Assembly (NCBI GenBank): GCA_017446055.1 | Contig: JAFSRQ010000062.1 | Coordinates: 1 to 49,453, forward strand | DNA: 49,453 nt | Direction: 5' to 3' | From: Synergistaceae bacterium | GTDB lineage: Bacteria; Synergistota; Synergistia; Synergistales; Aminobacteriaceae | Shown: positions 33,308-42,292 of the stretch, in pieces | Layout of the letters: each line of letters opens with the position of its first letter | Numbering within the stretch: position 1 is the stretch's first letter | Translations under genes and position numbers: made by a program | The notes under the pieces: generated by a model | The model's database searches: none | What the model was told of the DNA's origin: nothing | The model's input: only the letters and a program-made list of their open reading frames with translations

Positions 33308-33330
33308 AGATTGTTACGGTCTAGAGTCCG

Positions 33331-33942
33331 CTACTTTGAGTACAACTCGACCGCAAGTATTTCTGTTACGTCTATCGGCAGTTCCTCGCGCATAGGTTCG
33401 CGGATGAGCTTTGCGCTGAACTGTGCTTTGTCCTTCTCCAGGTAAGGCACGCTGAACGACACAAGCCCGTTGAAGTTTGCTTCCACGAGGGGATTTGTGC
33501 GTGTCTTCTCCTTGAGGCTGATAACATCGTTGACCTTCACGCCGAATGAAGGAATGTCTACTTTCTGTCCGTTGACGAGGATATGCCCGTGAGTAACGAG
33601 CTGCCTTGCCTGACGTATTGAGCGTGCGAAGCCTGTGCGGTAAACCAGATTGTCGAGCCTGCACTCAAGTGCCTTCAGCAGTGCCACGCCGGTCATTTCC
33701 TCACTCTTTGCGGCCTCGCTGAAGTAGCGCGCAAACTGTCTCTCAAGTATCCCGTAATAGGCCTTGATCTTCTGTTTCTCCAAAAGCTGAAGGCCATACT
33801 GTGATACCTTCTGCCCTGTCCTTGCCGCGCTTGCTGCTGCGTTCTTCTTTGTGTCAGCCCTCTTTAACGCCTTGGGATGACCGCAGACATTAACGCCAAG
33901 ATGACGGCATAATTTGAATCGCGGTTCTCTGCGTGTTGCCAT
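33331..33942 (-). CDS. rpsD: 30S ribosomal protein S4
   Basis: 203 residues from the ATG at 33942 (GGGAGTGC upstream). S4 binds 16S rRNA early in small-subunit assembly. The S4 RNA-binding domain ([20 protein letters not shown], then [15 protein letters not shown]) is clear, as is the [20 protein letters not shown] block. It is not in a ribosomal operon here and has its own promoter; the riboswitch of metK follows within 25 bases. Confidence 0.96.
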   Translation of the reverse strand: MATRREPRFKLCRHLGVNVCGHPKALKRADTKKNAAASAARTGQKVSQYGLQLLEKQKIKAYYGILERQFARYFSEAAKSEEMTGVALLKALECRLDNLVYRTGFARSIRQARQLVTHGHILVNGQKVDIPSFGVKVNDVISLKEKTRTNPLVEANFNGLVSFSVPYLEKDKAQFSAKLIREPMREELPIDVTEILAVELYSK

Positions 33943-33992
33943 TGAACGTTTCTGCACTCCCTGTAAATATAATATTGGATAATAGCTGATTG

Positions 33993-34021
33993 AGTTTAGC
34001 ACCCCTCACAGGAAATGTAAA
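33993..34021 (-). promoter_or_regulatory. Promoter of rpsD
   Basis: Minus strand TTTACA, 17-base spacer, TAAACT; the start codon lies about 50 bases downstream. Confidence 0.6.
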
Positions 34022-34070
34022 GTTTACCCTCATGTGATGGTATCATTATGCACAACAAGGAGGAGTCATC

Positions 34071-34991
34071 ATGAAATATTACGCGGGAATAGACATTGGC
34101 GGAACGAACATCAAGACGGGGATTGTTGACGGGCTCGGAGAAATCATCAGCGAGGACAGCGTTCCTACAGGGGCGGACAGGCCGCAGGAAGTCGTGCTGA
34201 AGGACATAATATCGTCAGTGAAGGAGTCAATCGCAAAAGCCCAGGTAACGCCCTCGGCTGTGGGAATGGGGTCGCCCGGACTGATAGACAGCAAGAGGGG
34301 AGTCGTGGTGTACAACAACAATCTTGGCTGGCACGATTTCGCGATTGGCCCGGCCATGACAGAGGCACTCGGAGTCCCTGCTACCCTCGAAAACGATGCG
34401 GACGCTGCCGCGCTGGGCGAGGTTGTATCAGGGTGCGCAAAGGGAGCATCAAGCGCGATGATCATCACTCTTGGGACTGGAGTCGGCTCAGGCTATGTTG
34501 TTGACGGGAAAATAGTGCGGGGCTGTGAGTTCGGCCACATGGTGATACATCACGGCGGGAGGAAGTGTACCTGCGGTCGTTCCGGGTGCTTTGAGGCTTA
34601 CTGCTCGGCGACCGGGCTAATCAACATGACACGTGAGGCAATAGCGGACAATCCCGGCGGAATCTTGGCGAAAATTGCGGACACGGAAGGCATCGTGAGC
34701 GGTCATACTGTGTTCGACGCGGCACAGGAGGGCGACGAAAACGCGGTGAACGTCATCGACACTTACACGGAATATCTTGCCTGCGGGCTGGCGAATCTCA
34801 TCAACGGTTTGCAGCCTGAAGTTATCGGCATAGGCGGGGGAATCGGCAAACAGGGTGAGAGGCTTCTTGCTCCGTTGCGCGCGAAAGTCCAGCGTGAAAT
34901 CTACAAGGGACTTGCCCTGCCCCGTATAGTGTCATGCACACTGGGCTACAAGGCAGGGTTAATCGGCGCGGCTATGGCCGGGAGAAGCTAG
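34071..34991 (+). CDS. ROK-family sugar kinase (glucokinase-like)
   Basis: 306 residues. N-terminal ATP-binding motif GIDIGGTNIKTGIVD, substrate/catalytic segment LENDADAAALGE, and the zinc-binding ROK signature FGHMVIHHGGRKCTCGRSGC. Such kinases phosphorylate glucose or other hexoses and N-acetyl sugars; which one is not certain. No HTH domain, so it is an enzyme and not a ROK repressor. AAGGAGG precedes the ATG. It converges with the glycerate kinase gene, and their stop codons share the palindrome CTAG. Confidence 0.88.
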   Translation: MKYYAGIDIGGTNIKTGIVDGLGEIISEDSVPTGADRPQEVVLKDIISSVKESIAKAQVTPSAVGMGSPGLIDSKRGVVVYNNNLGWHDFAIGPAMTEALGVPATLENDADAAALGEVVSGCAKGASSAMIITLGTGVGSGYVVDGKIVRGCEFGHMVIHHGGRKCTCGRSGCFEAYCSATGLINMTREAIADNPGGILAKIADTEGIVSGHTVFDAAQEGDENAVNVIDTYTEYLACGLANLINGLQPEVIGIGGGIGKQGERLLAPLRAKVQREIYKGLALPRIVSCTLGYKAGLIGAAMAGRS

Positions 34992-36241
34992 CCTATCAGC
35001 ACAACAGACACATCATTGACGTTTGTCCCGGTCGGCCCGGTCATCAACAAAGCATCGGCCTGTTTCAGCGCGTTGTAGGCATCATTGTTCCTGAGAACGT
35101 CGGGAATGCTGATGCCTTTTTCCTTGAGGATGCCTGCTGTTTTTCCGTCAACAATTCCCCCAGCAGCGTCCGTTGGGCCGTCAGTGCCGTCTGAACCCAG
35201 CGAGGCCACTACTACACCGTCAAGCCCCGAAATTCCTTCAGCCGCCGCGAGAGCAAGCTCCTGATTCCGTCCTCCCATACCTTTACCCGTCAAGTGTACG
35301 ACCGTCTCACCGCCCGCGATTATGGCGCAGGGTGCTTTTGCCGGGTTTCCTGACGTGAGAACCTCGCGAGCAATCCCGGCCATGAATGAGCCTGCCTCAC
35401 GTGCCTCACATGTGAGAGTTGTCGTGAGTATGACGGGGGCATAGCCTTTCTTCTGTGCGAGTGTTGCGACTGCCCTGCAAAGTTCCGTAACACTTCCTGT
35501 GATTGTGGCTGTAACGTTGTGTAACTCTTTGGGTGTCTCACGCGACAATACGGCCATGAGTTCGGGCTTGACCTTGAGGGAATACTTCTTGACGATTGCG
35601 AGTGCCTGCTCACATGTTGACATGTCCGGGGCGGCCGGGCCTGAGGCTATGCTGTCTAGCCTGTCTCCGAGTACGTCAGACAGAACGACCATGAAGACGT
35701 GTGCGGGTGCGCAGAGTTCCGCGAACCTTCCGCCCTTGACGGAGGACAGGTGCTTGCGGATGGTGTTGATCTCTACTATGTCCGCGCCGCATGAGAGCAG
35801 CTGATGTGTGATGTCCTGCATGTCCTCAAGTGTAACGCCTTCCGCAGGGAACTCGAACAGTGCCGAGCCTCCCCCCGAAACGAGGAATAACACGGTATCG
35901 TCAGCACTGAGTCCTTTGACGTGGGACAAGAGAGCCTTTGTGCCGTTGATGGTGTTGGTGTCGGGGACAGGGTGTCCTGCCTCGAAGATTTCCAGCCCGG
36001 CAATGTCGCCCATAGAGTGATCATATTTCGTCACGACAGCTCCTGTGATGCCTGAGCCGAGAATGTCTGAGGCCGCTTTGGCCATTCTCCAAGCTGCTTT
36101 TCCGATTGAGCAGACTATGAGCTTGCCTTTGCCTTTGCGGGAAGTGAAAGCGGGGTTGTTCAGGGCTTCTTTGACGGCGTTTTCCGGGAGGACGGCCTTT
36201 ATTGCACCGTCAAGAATTTCGCGCATATCATCTCTGAGCAT
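34988..36241 (-). CDS. Glycerate 2-kinase (MOFRL family)
   Basis: 417 residues. It phosphorylates D-glycerate to 2-phosphoglycerate, linking glycerate or serine/glyoxylate breakdown to glycolysis. Family blocks: SIGKAAWRMAKAASDILG, LFLVSGGGSALFEFP, EINTIRKHLSSVKGGRFA, VLSDVLGDRLDSIASGP, and the C-terminal MOFRL domain with GGETVVHLTGKGMGGRNQEL and LGSDGTDGPTDAAGG. AAGGAGA lies 10 bases before the ATG. Transcribed alone. Confidence 0.93.
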   Translation of the reverse strand: MLRDDMREILDGAIKAVLPENAVKEALNNPAFTSRKGKGKLIVCSIGKAAWRMAKAASDILGSGITGAVVTKYDHSMGDIAGLEIFEAGHPVPDTNTINGTKALLSHVKGLSADDTVLFLVSGGGSALFEFPAEGVTLEDMQDITHQLLSCGADIVEINTIRKHLSSVKGGRFAELCAPAHVFMVVLSDVLGDRLDSIASGPAAPDMSTCEQALAIVKKYSLKVKPELMAVLSRETPKELHNVTATITGSVTELCRAVATLAQKKGYAPVILTTTLTCEAREAGSFMAGIAREVLTSGNPAKAPCAIIAGGETVVHLTGKGMGGRNQELALAAAEGISGLDGVVVASLGSDGTDGPTDAAGGIVDGKTAGILKEKGISIPDVLRNNDAYNALKQADALLMTGPTGTNVNDVSVVLIG

Positions 36242-36345
36242 GTTGGAAATTGTCTCCTTCTTGTGTATTTTGTGGGATTGGTGTATTTTATCACGATAGT
36301 TGACATATCAACCTGAATATAATCATGAATCACGGAGAAAATGTA

Positions 36346-37669
36346 ATGCCACTTAGAAATTCAAGACGGCAGGAGCAAGACGGCAGGAGCAAGACAAGTT
36401 AAGGTAGTGTCTTTCCTTGTGACCTATTTTGTGTTTATTAGTGTAAGGCTGATTATGGATTTTGAGTACTACAGCACTACAGCTTCTCCGTTGCCTAACG
36501 TTTTGGCCTCCTTCTCAACTGTACTCTTATGGGGAGTCTGTTTGTTAATAGATATGGCCTCAAGAACTCGCAATGTCTTTGTGTGCCGCGGCGTTAAGTT
36601 TTTCTTCGCTGGTATATCTTTATGGATGCTGTGGGCTGCCTTCGCAAATTTTACGGGAATGTCTCTTGTGTCTCTTACGGCTAGTTTTTCTTCTTACAGA
36701 GAGTATATCGTAGTGGGAGTTTTCACACATACACTTTTCCTTTCCGTGAAGATAATAGAGCTGTACGACATGAAATCCCAAATCGTGAATATTACTATCG
36801 CTGTTCTTGGAGCGTATCTGCTGTATGCGTTTGTATATTTCTTCAGAGGATTTGATTTTGTCGCCTCGCTGTCAAATATATTCCAGAAGTCCGACAGATA
36901 CAGGTACGCTTACGGCTTCAGGCACGTCAACACAGCCGGAAGGTTATGCTTGTTCTTCTTCGTTTTCGTGATGATGTACAGAGCCATTCTCAGCGAACGC
37001 AAACTATCACACAAGATACGCCGTGCAACTGGCTGGAAGAAATTTGCCGTATTATTCCCCGCTGTGCTGATGATATTATTGTCGACCGCTTCACGAACCT
37101 CGCTTTCTGCGCTGATTCTGTTCTGCCTCGTATACTGGTCGCTGAATATTTACCAGAGAGCAGGGTTTCACGTCAAAGCCATGATGATAACATTCACTGT
37201 CTGGATTGTATTCATGCTTGCTGTCACTATAGACTGGCTGGCCATCTGGAATTATTTCTGGGAAAGCAGGGGAATGAATTATATCGGCCTTTTTCCTTTG
37301 CTCGTCAATAAAGGTGTGCTGGCTACGGGGGTAGGAATGTTGAGCAGAGGAGCTATAAATGAGGTAACAAACATGCCTTACATGGACAGCTATTACTTAT
37401 CCATTCTGCTTAAGACTGGCCTTGTAGGATTTACATTATTTTTTGCCACTGTATTCTGCTTCATAGTTATGTACTTCCGTAACATTAAGGGCATGACTGA
37501 GCTTCAGAAACTTGCGGGAGCACTTATTGTCCTTATTCTATATTACGGCATCTTTGAGGGAGGCGTATTTTACGGACACAATGCGCTTGACCTAATCAAC
37601 TGGATATTACTAATCTCGTGCATGAATGAGAAATACCGGGTATCCGGAACAATCACGAAAGGCTCATAA
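36346..37669 (+). CDS. O-antigen ligase/polymerase-like protein, start region carries 14-bp repeat
   Basis: A membrane protein of about ten helices with the Wzy_C/WaaL-type segment (RHVNTAGRLCLFFFVF, then STASRTSLSALI), which joins or polymerises surface glycan chains. The main frame is open from 36407 (GTG) to 37669. That GTG has no ribosome site. The ATG at 36346 with CGGAG upstream is out of frame with two copies of a 14-bp repeat and would join the main frame with three copies, giving ...KTAGARQVKVVSFLVTYF. So translation is either weak from GTG or switched by the repeat. Base composition is more AT-rich than neighbours, suggesting transfer. Confidence 0.75.
36363..36395 (+). repeat. 14-bp direct repeat (two copies plus 5 bases)
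   Basis: AAGACGGCAGGAGC at 36363-36376 and 36377-36390, then AAGAC. It lies between a well-placed ATG and the membrane protein frame. Confidence 0.85.
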
Positions 37670-38092
37670 TGGCTTCAGGGCTTCAGGAATAATCCTCACA
37701 CGTTCAATCACATTCAGCAGATACATATATAGTTTTCGAGATTCCCTTAAGCGGCTTAATACATTCCCTGCTGGTATGCTCACCGTGTCCCGGAAAATCG
37801 CATTCCCTCTTCCGGGGGACAGTGTTCACGTTCCCGGCTCTGTCTGGAATTTCATTTGTGGACGTGGGGCGGCTATGTGTTCATGTACTGGGCTGTTCTC
37901 CCTGTTCTATGCGATAAATGCGAGATTTTCTGCGGACTGTACAGCATGGTGATTTACTGCCTGCACAACCGAATTACGGCATGTTTGCGGTTAGTTTCTT
38001 TGCGGCAATGCTGCTTACCGTTAGTCTGTGTTTGTGTATGATAACGTGAAGTGCCTGCGCTGGATTGAGTACATATTCTATCCCGGCAGGTT
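37669..38092 (+). pseudogene. Decayed acyltransferase-like gene
   Basis: An ATG at 37669, overlapping the previous stop and preceded by GAAAGG, reads MASGLQE and stops after an 8-bp repeat (GGCTTCAG x2). Downstream fragments in shifting frames resemble an acyltransferase-3 protein: RYIYSF early, hydrophobic segments such as GMFAVSFFAAMLLTVSLCLC, and CLRWIEYIFYPGRFRK at the end, matching FGWIEYVFYPGKISGRK in the gene ending at 31632. Several frameshifts and stops remain, so it is not functional. It fills the gap to flgJ. Confidence 0.6.
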
Positions 38093-38096
38093 TAGG

Positions 38097-38129
38097 AAAA
38101 ATCCCCCGCCCAATAACGAACGGGGGACA
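38097..38129 (-). terminator. Rho-independent terminator of the flagellar cluster
   Basis: Minus strand GTCCCCCG / CGGGGGAT hairpin followed by TTTT, just after flgJ. Confidence 0.8.
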
Positions 38130-38133
38130 GTCC

Positions 38134-38547
38134 TTATCCCTGAACATCAAGCCCGGGACTCTCCGCGTCATTCTCCGTGAGACTCCCGGCCTCATAGCTT
38201 GCGGCTTCCTCATCAGCTGCACGGCGTTGTTCGGCTTCATGGTCTGCGGCGAGCTTCCCTATCATCGAGTCATAGAGCATCTTCCATAGTCCCGCCCCGC
38301 CTGAGCTTGTTACAAGGTCATCCGTAGTCATCTCAAGCGTTAATTCCTCCATCTGCTGGTACGGCCTTCCCTTGTCCGAACCGCTTATTTCCCTTGCTGA
38401 CTTCTGCATGTCCTTCCAGAGCTTTGACCACAATATAGCCTCGAACTGCTGACAGGATTCCTTGAGCTTGAGCGCGTCCTGAGTCTTGTGGATTTCCGGG
38501 TCAATGTCTGTCTTCACGATTCTTGATGTCGGTATTCCTCGTATCAT
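38134..38547 (-). CDS. flgJ: Flagellar rod-binding protein FlgJ (N-terminal domain only)
   Basis: 137 residues. The conserved rod-binding block is present: KESCQQFEAILWSKLWKDMQ and later GGAGLWKMLYDSMIGKLA. It caps the growing rod in the periplasm. The muramidase domain found in enterobacterial FlgJ is absent, as in many other phyla. AAGGAGGA overlaps the end of the glycosyltransferase gene. Last gene of the cluster. Confidence 0.85.
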   Translation of the reverse strand: MIRGIPTSRIVKTDIDPEIHKTQDALKLKESCQQFEAILWSKLWKDMQKSAREISGSDKGRPYQQMEELTLEMTTDDLVTSSGGAGLWKMLYDSMIGKLAADHEAEQRRAADEEAASYEAGSLTENDAESPGLDVQG

Positions 38548-38550
38548 GTG

Positions 38551-39618
38551 CTATTCCTCCTTCATGGCCTGAGTGTAACATTCCAGCGTCTCACGGGCGG
38601 CCTTGTCCCAGTCGAAAAACGCGAGCCTCTCACGCCCTGACCGCCTGAGTTCGTCCCGCAAGCCTTCATCATCAATCACCGCGAGAATCTTCCCGGCCAT
38701 GTCATCAGTGTCGCACGGGTCAAAGTACACCGCCGCATCCCCCGCGACTTCCGGCAGAGAGCTTGCATCAGAGCATATCACCGGGCATTCAGCCGCAAAA
38801 GCCTCAAGTATCGGTATCCCGAAGCCCTCGTATTCAGACGGGAAAACGAAGCATAACGCCCCCGAATACGCCTGCGACAATTCCGCGTCAGTCAGCCCGG
38901 CCTGATGGAACCTCCCGGAAAACTCCCCGAATGACGATATTTCTTCCTCCGTGAACGCCCCGCCTCCCGCGCACAGCACGTTAACGTCCCAGTTGCCAGA
39001 CATAATTCCCTTCATGGCCGATGTGAAGCGGGAAAAATTCTTGTACATCGAGCGGTTTCCCACAAAGAGAACGTAATCATACGGCAGGAGTCTTTGAGCG
39101 TTGCTGACGGGACTCATTGATGCGCCATGATATATGACCGAGATTTTCGCCGGGTCAGTCTCAGGGAAGAAACGCAGTATATCCCGCTTTGTGTTCTCGG
39201 ATACGGCTATGATTCTGTCGGACTGGGGGATTATTCGCCTCTTTGCGCGGATGACTCTTCTGCTGACCGGGTATTTCCCCGCGAAGATTTCGTGTGTCAT
39301 GTCGTGGACTGTAACAATGAGCTTCCCGTGTGAAGGCTTGCCTGCGTAATAGTACGTGGGATGAAAGATGTCGTAATTCCCGCGTGCAAGGTCAAAGCCG
39401 CGCTTCATCTTGTTGACGATGTGAAAGACTCCCTGCTTCAGCCTCGTCATGTCATGAAGGCCGAACCTTTCAGCGAAGTAGTAGTTGTGATTGTGGATAC
39501 AGGACATTCTGACTTCCGCGCCGAGTCTGGGAAGCCTTGAGGAAATCTCGTAGATATAGCGTGAGATTCCCCCGAACTTCTGCCCGATCATTATCTGGTA
39601 GTCGTAATATACCCTCAT
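38551..39618 (-). CDS. Glycosyltransferase family 4 inside the flagellar cluster
   Basis: About 355 residues from the ATG at 39618 (TGATG overlap with flgI). Two Rossmann halves: FGGISRYIYEISSRLPRLGA at the acceptor side, and the C-terminal donor side with VLFVGNRSMYKNF and EX7E motif FPSEYEGFGIPILEA. It transfers a nucleotide-activated sugar to an acceptor in the cytosol. Placement between flgI and flgJ, with coupled translation, suggests it modifies flagellin or a flagellar component (inference). Confidence 0.88.
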   Translation of the reverse strand: MRVYYDYQIMIGQKFGGISRYIYEISSRLPRLGAEVRMSCIHNHNYYFAERFGLHDMTRLKQGVFHIVNKMKRGFDLARGNYDIFHPTYYYAGKPSHGKLIVTVHDMTHEIFAGKYPVSRRVIRAKRRIIPQSDRIIAVSENTKRDILRFFPETDPAKISVIYHGASMSPVSNAQRLLPYDYVLFVGNRSMYKNFSRFTSAMKGIMSGNWDVNVLCAGGGAFTEEEISSFGEFSGRFHQAGLTDAELSQAYSGALCFVFPSEYEGFGIPILEAFAAECPVICSDASSLPEVAGDAAVYFDPCDTDDMAGKILAVIDDEGLRDELRRSGRERLAFFDWDKAARETLECYTQAMKEE

Positions 39619-40745
39619 CACATCACCACAAGCTCACCGTGAAGCGCGCCTGCCTTGCTGATGGCCTGCAATATCTCGATGATGTCCCTCGGCCTTGCCC
39701 CAAGCGAGTTGAGTACCCTGACCATATCACGCACTGTAGTAGTAGCCGGCATAGCTATCATGCTCCCGCCTTCCTCGTCAGCAGTGATGTCCGTTCTCGT
39801 GTTGTAGGCTGTAACTCCTCCGCTGAGGCTCTCAGGCTGGACTACCTGCGCAGTCTCGCCGACAGTAACCACAAGATTGCCATGAGCTACCCCGACCGCC
39901 GAAATCCTGACGTTGCCGCCCATAACTATAGTGCCGTTGCGCTCATTCACGGCTACCTTCGCTGTAGTGTCAGGCTCAATCTCAAGTCCTCCCACGCCCG
40001 CAAGAAAAGCGTTAGGTGCTTGAACGTACTGGCCGGGCAAGTTCACTTCAACCCTTCCTGCGTCAACAGCATACGCGACGACTCCGTAAGCGCGGTTGAT
40101 GGCATCGGCTATTCTCTGTGATGTGGTGAAGTCTGGCTGACGGAGCAGCAGTGCCACCTGGCCGCCCATCGTGTAATCAGCCGGAACTTCGCGCTCAACG
40201 ATTGCGCCTCCTGGGACTCTTCCTGCTGTGGGGACGTTCTGAGTACGTGAGGCTCCTGCGCCCTGTGCGGATGACCCCCCGACAATCACCGGGCCTTGTG
40301 CGACTGCGTAGACTTTTCCGTCAGCGGCTCTCAATGGCGACTGTACGAGGACTCCTCCCTGAAGGTTTGACGCATTGCCCATTGTGTTGACGTTCACATC
40401 AATTGTCTGACCGGGACGGACATACGGAGGCAGGTTAGCGGTGAGGGCGACTACAGCAAGGTTGCGGGTACGTACTGACCGGGCATCGAGGGTGATTCCG
40501 AAGTTCCGCATCATGTTGCGCATCATCTGGACGGCCATCGGTGAATTGTCGCCAGTCCCGTTAAGCCCTGTAACGAGTCCGACTCCCGTGAGCTGGTTGC
40601 CCCTTGCGCCTTCTACTTCGGTGATGTCCTTGATTCTGACGGTGGGATTGACGCGGGAAAAATCCATGTCCTGAAGGTTGACCGCCCCAAACGAAACACC
40701 GGCAGCTACAGCAACGATCATTACCGCAAGAAATATTCTCCTCAT
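39618..40745 (-). CDS. flgI: Flagellar P-ring protein FlgI
   Basis: 375 residues with signal peptide ending SFGA. Forms the periplasmic P-ring around the rod. Family blocks: RIKDITEVEGARGNQLTGVG, LVTGLNGTGD, the repeated MMRNMMRNFGI, and the C-terminal NSLGARPRDIIEILQAI plus GALHGELVVM. GGAGGTCATGAC precedes the ATG. Follows flgH by 12 bases. Confidence 0.96.
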   Translation of the reverse strand: MRRIFLAVMIVAVAAGVSFGAVNLQDMDFSRVNPTVRIKDITEVEGARGNQLTGVGLVTGLNGTGDNSPMAVQMMRNMMRNFGITLDARSVRTRNLAVVALTANLPPYVRPGQTIDVNVNTMGNASNLQGGVLVQSPLRAADGKVYAVAQGPVIVGGSSAQGAGASRTQNVPTAGRVPGGAIVEREVPADYTMGGQVALLLRQPDFTTSQRIADAINRAYGVVAYAVDAGRVEVNLPGQYVQAPNAFLAGVGGLEIEPDTTAKVAVNERNGTIVMGGNVRISAVGVAHGNLVVTVGETAQVVQPESLSGGVTAYNTRTDITADEEGGSMIAMPATTTVRDMVRVLNSLGARPRDIIEILQAISKAGALHGELVVM

Positions 40746-40757
40746 GTCATGACCTCC

Positions 40758-41321
40758 CTAGAATACGGTCTGTAGAATCTGCGTGATTATGCCGGGCTTC
40801 TGTGTGCGTGAGATTATGCCGCGGCCCTTCACGGAGATTTCAGCGTTGGCTATGAGACGGCTGGAAATCTGGTTGTCGCTGTTGACATCCTGAGGACGCA
40901 CCACTCCCACAAGCATTAGCTGCAAGACCTCATCACTAGTCCTGACATCCCTTGTACCCTCGATGACCAGATTCCCGTTGGGCAGGACTTCGGTAACGAG
41001 ACATGCCAGAGTCGCTGTAGCCGAGTGAGTGCGCTCAATGCTGCCGTTGCCTGTCGAGCTGTTATTTGCGCCGAGAGTCAGCCCGCGTATGAAGTTGAGA
41101 AGCCCGGTGCCGTCCGTAACGCTGAGGTTGGCGTTCTTGGTTACCGACATATCTGACTCATCGCTTGCGTCAGTCTGTTCGTCAACAAGAACCGTAACAA
41201 TGTCGCCTACCTTGCCCGGCCTGGCGTCAGCGAACCAGTTAGCATTGTCATCCCACAATGACCCCCCGAATGATGCCGCCGGGAAAATCATCACCATCAT
41301 CACGCAAAGTATCTTCCTCAT
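40758..41321 (-). CDS. flgH: Flagellar L-ring protein FlgH
   Basis: 187 residues. Forms the outer-membrane L-ring. Seen: signal peptide, SLWDDNANWFADARPGKVGD, VTVLVDEQTDASDESD, the C-terminal NGNLVIEGTRDVR and ISSRLIANAEISVKGRG. Unlike the enterobacterial lipoprotein, no lipobox Cys is at the cleavage site. Overlaps flgA by four bases (ATGA). Confidence 0.94.
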   Translation of the reverse strand: MRKILCVMMVMIFPAASFGGSLWDDNANWFADARPGKVGDIVTVLVDEQTDASDESDMSVTKNANLSVTDGTGLLNFIRGLTLGANNSSTGNGSIERTHSATATLACLVTEVLPNGNLVIEGTRDVRTSDEVLQLMLVGVVRPQDVNSDNQISSRLIANAEISVKGRGIISRTQKPGIITQILQTVF

Positions 41322-42277
41322 TCCGCGTTCACCTCCACAGTATTCTCATCAATGATTCTCGCCCTGAGAGTTACCCTTCTGTCGTCCGCTCTCCTGACCT
41401 TGACCCATTCACCCGGCCTGCCGTCCTCAAGCAATACACCGTCTGTTGTTGCACTCGCGCCGTTGTAGCGGGCAATGATCCGTACCTGCCGACCTCGTTT
41501 CAGCACCTGCGAGCTTGTGAGATACCTGAACTCTATCGGCTCACCCTGCTTTATGTTCCTGCTTGACGTGAAGCCGGAGATTTCCGCGGGGTCTGAGGGA
41601 TAAATTCCGGGCTTGGTGATCTTCATGGGGCGGGAAAATACGTTCTGGCGTGTTACCGTGTCTCCCCTCTTGATGTTGCTTGCGGCGACTAGGACGTTCT
41701 GCGACCACGTGAGTCTGACATTCAGCGGGCGGACTCTGCCTCTGTCATCCTGAAACCTGAGAGTAGCACCTGATACACCCGGCGTGAGGCTGGCGGGGTC
41801 TATGAGCTTTCCTTCTGGGACGGGGGAAGATGCGCTGACTTCGAGTCCTCCGTTCCACCCGGCCATGTTCTTCAGGGCTGGCACAAGGTCATTCACCGAG
41901 CGTTCTTTTACGGGTGAAGAGTCAGTGTAGTTCCCCTCATAGTCAGGAGCTTCCACGCGTGAGGACAGCGGCATTCTGATTTCGAGCCTCACATCGCTTA
42001 CGTCAGACTCATTGACTGCACGCATGACTTCGCGGCGGTCTAACGTTTCTCCGTCCGTCCACACCTGAATATCCGCTATCATGTCGCGGGTTCGCTTGTT
42101 TCCCCCGGTGATTCTCGCGATTTCTCCGAGCCGGATTGTGCCTTTGTTGGTGTAAATTACGCCGGGTATCTCAAGTATCACGGACTGCGCTGAATATGCC
42201 GGAGTACATGAGGCCGTGAACATAGCAAAAAGCAGAAGCATAATGATATGCCCCTGCCCGAAAAATTTTCCCGTCAT
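41318..42277 (-). CDS. flgA: Flagellar P-ring assembly chaperone FlgA
   Basis: 319 residues with signal peptide (ending AYSA|Q). It helps FlgI polymerise in the periplasm. The C-terminal SAF-like domain is clear: NVLVAASNIKRGDTVTRQNV, GFTSSRNIKQGEPIEFRYL and RQVRIIARYNGASATTDGVL. The N-terminal half (30-190) is long compared with enterobacterial FlgA. Sits between flgG and flgH, the common order outside the enterics. Confidence 0.92.
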   Translation of the reverse strand: MTGKFFGQGHIIMLLLFAMFTASCTPAYSAQSVILEIPGVIYTNKGTIRLGEIARITGGNKRTRDMIADIQVWTDGETLDRREVMRAVNESDVSDVRLEIRMPLSSRVEAPDYEGNYTDSSPVKERSVNDLVPALKNMAGWNGGLEVSASSPVPEGKLIDPASLTPGVSGATLRFQDDRGRVRPLNVRLTWSQNVLVAASNIKRGDTVTRQNVFSRPMKITKPGIYPSDPAEISGFTSSRNIKQGEPIEFRYLTSSQVLKRGRQVRIIARYNGASATTDGVLLEDGRPGEWVKVRRADDRRVTLRARIIDENTVEVNAE

Positions 42278-42292
42278 TACGATAGTCCTTCC

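Noticed and set aside
36300..36323. TTGACA and TATAAT before the O-antigen ligase gene as a promoter
   Set aside because: The spacing is only 12 bases; TTGACA is part of the palindrome GTTGACATATCAAC.
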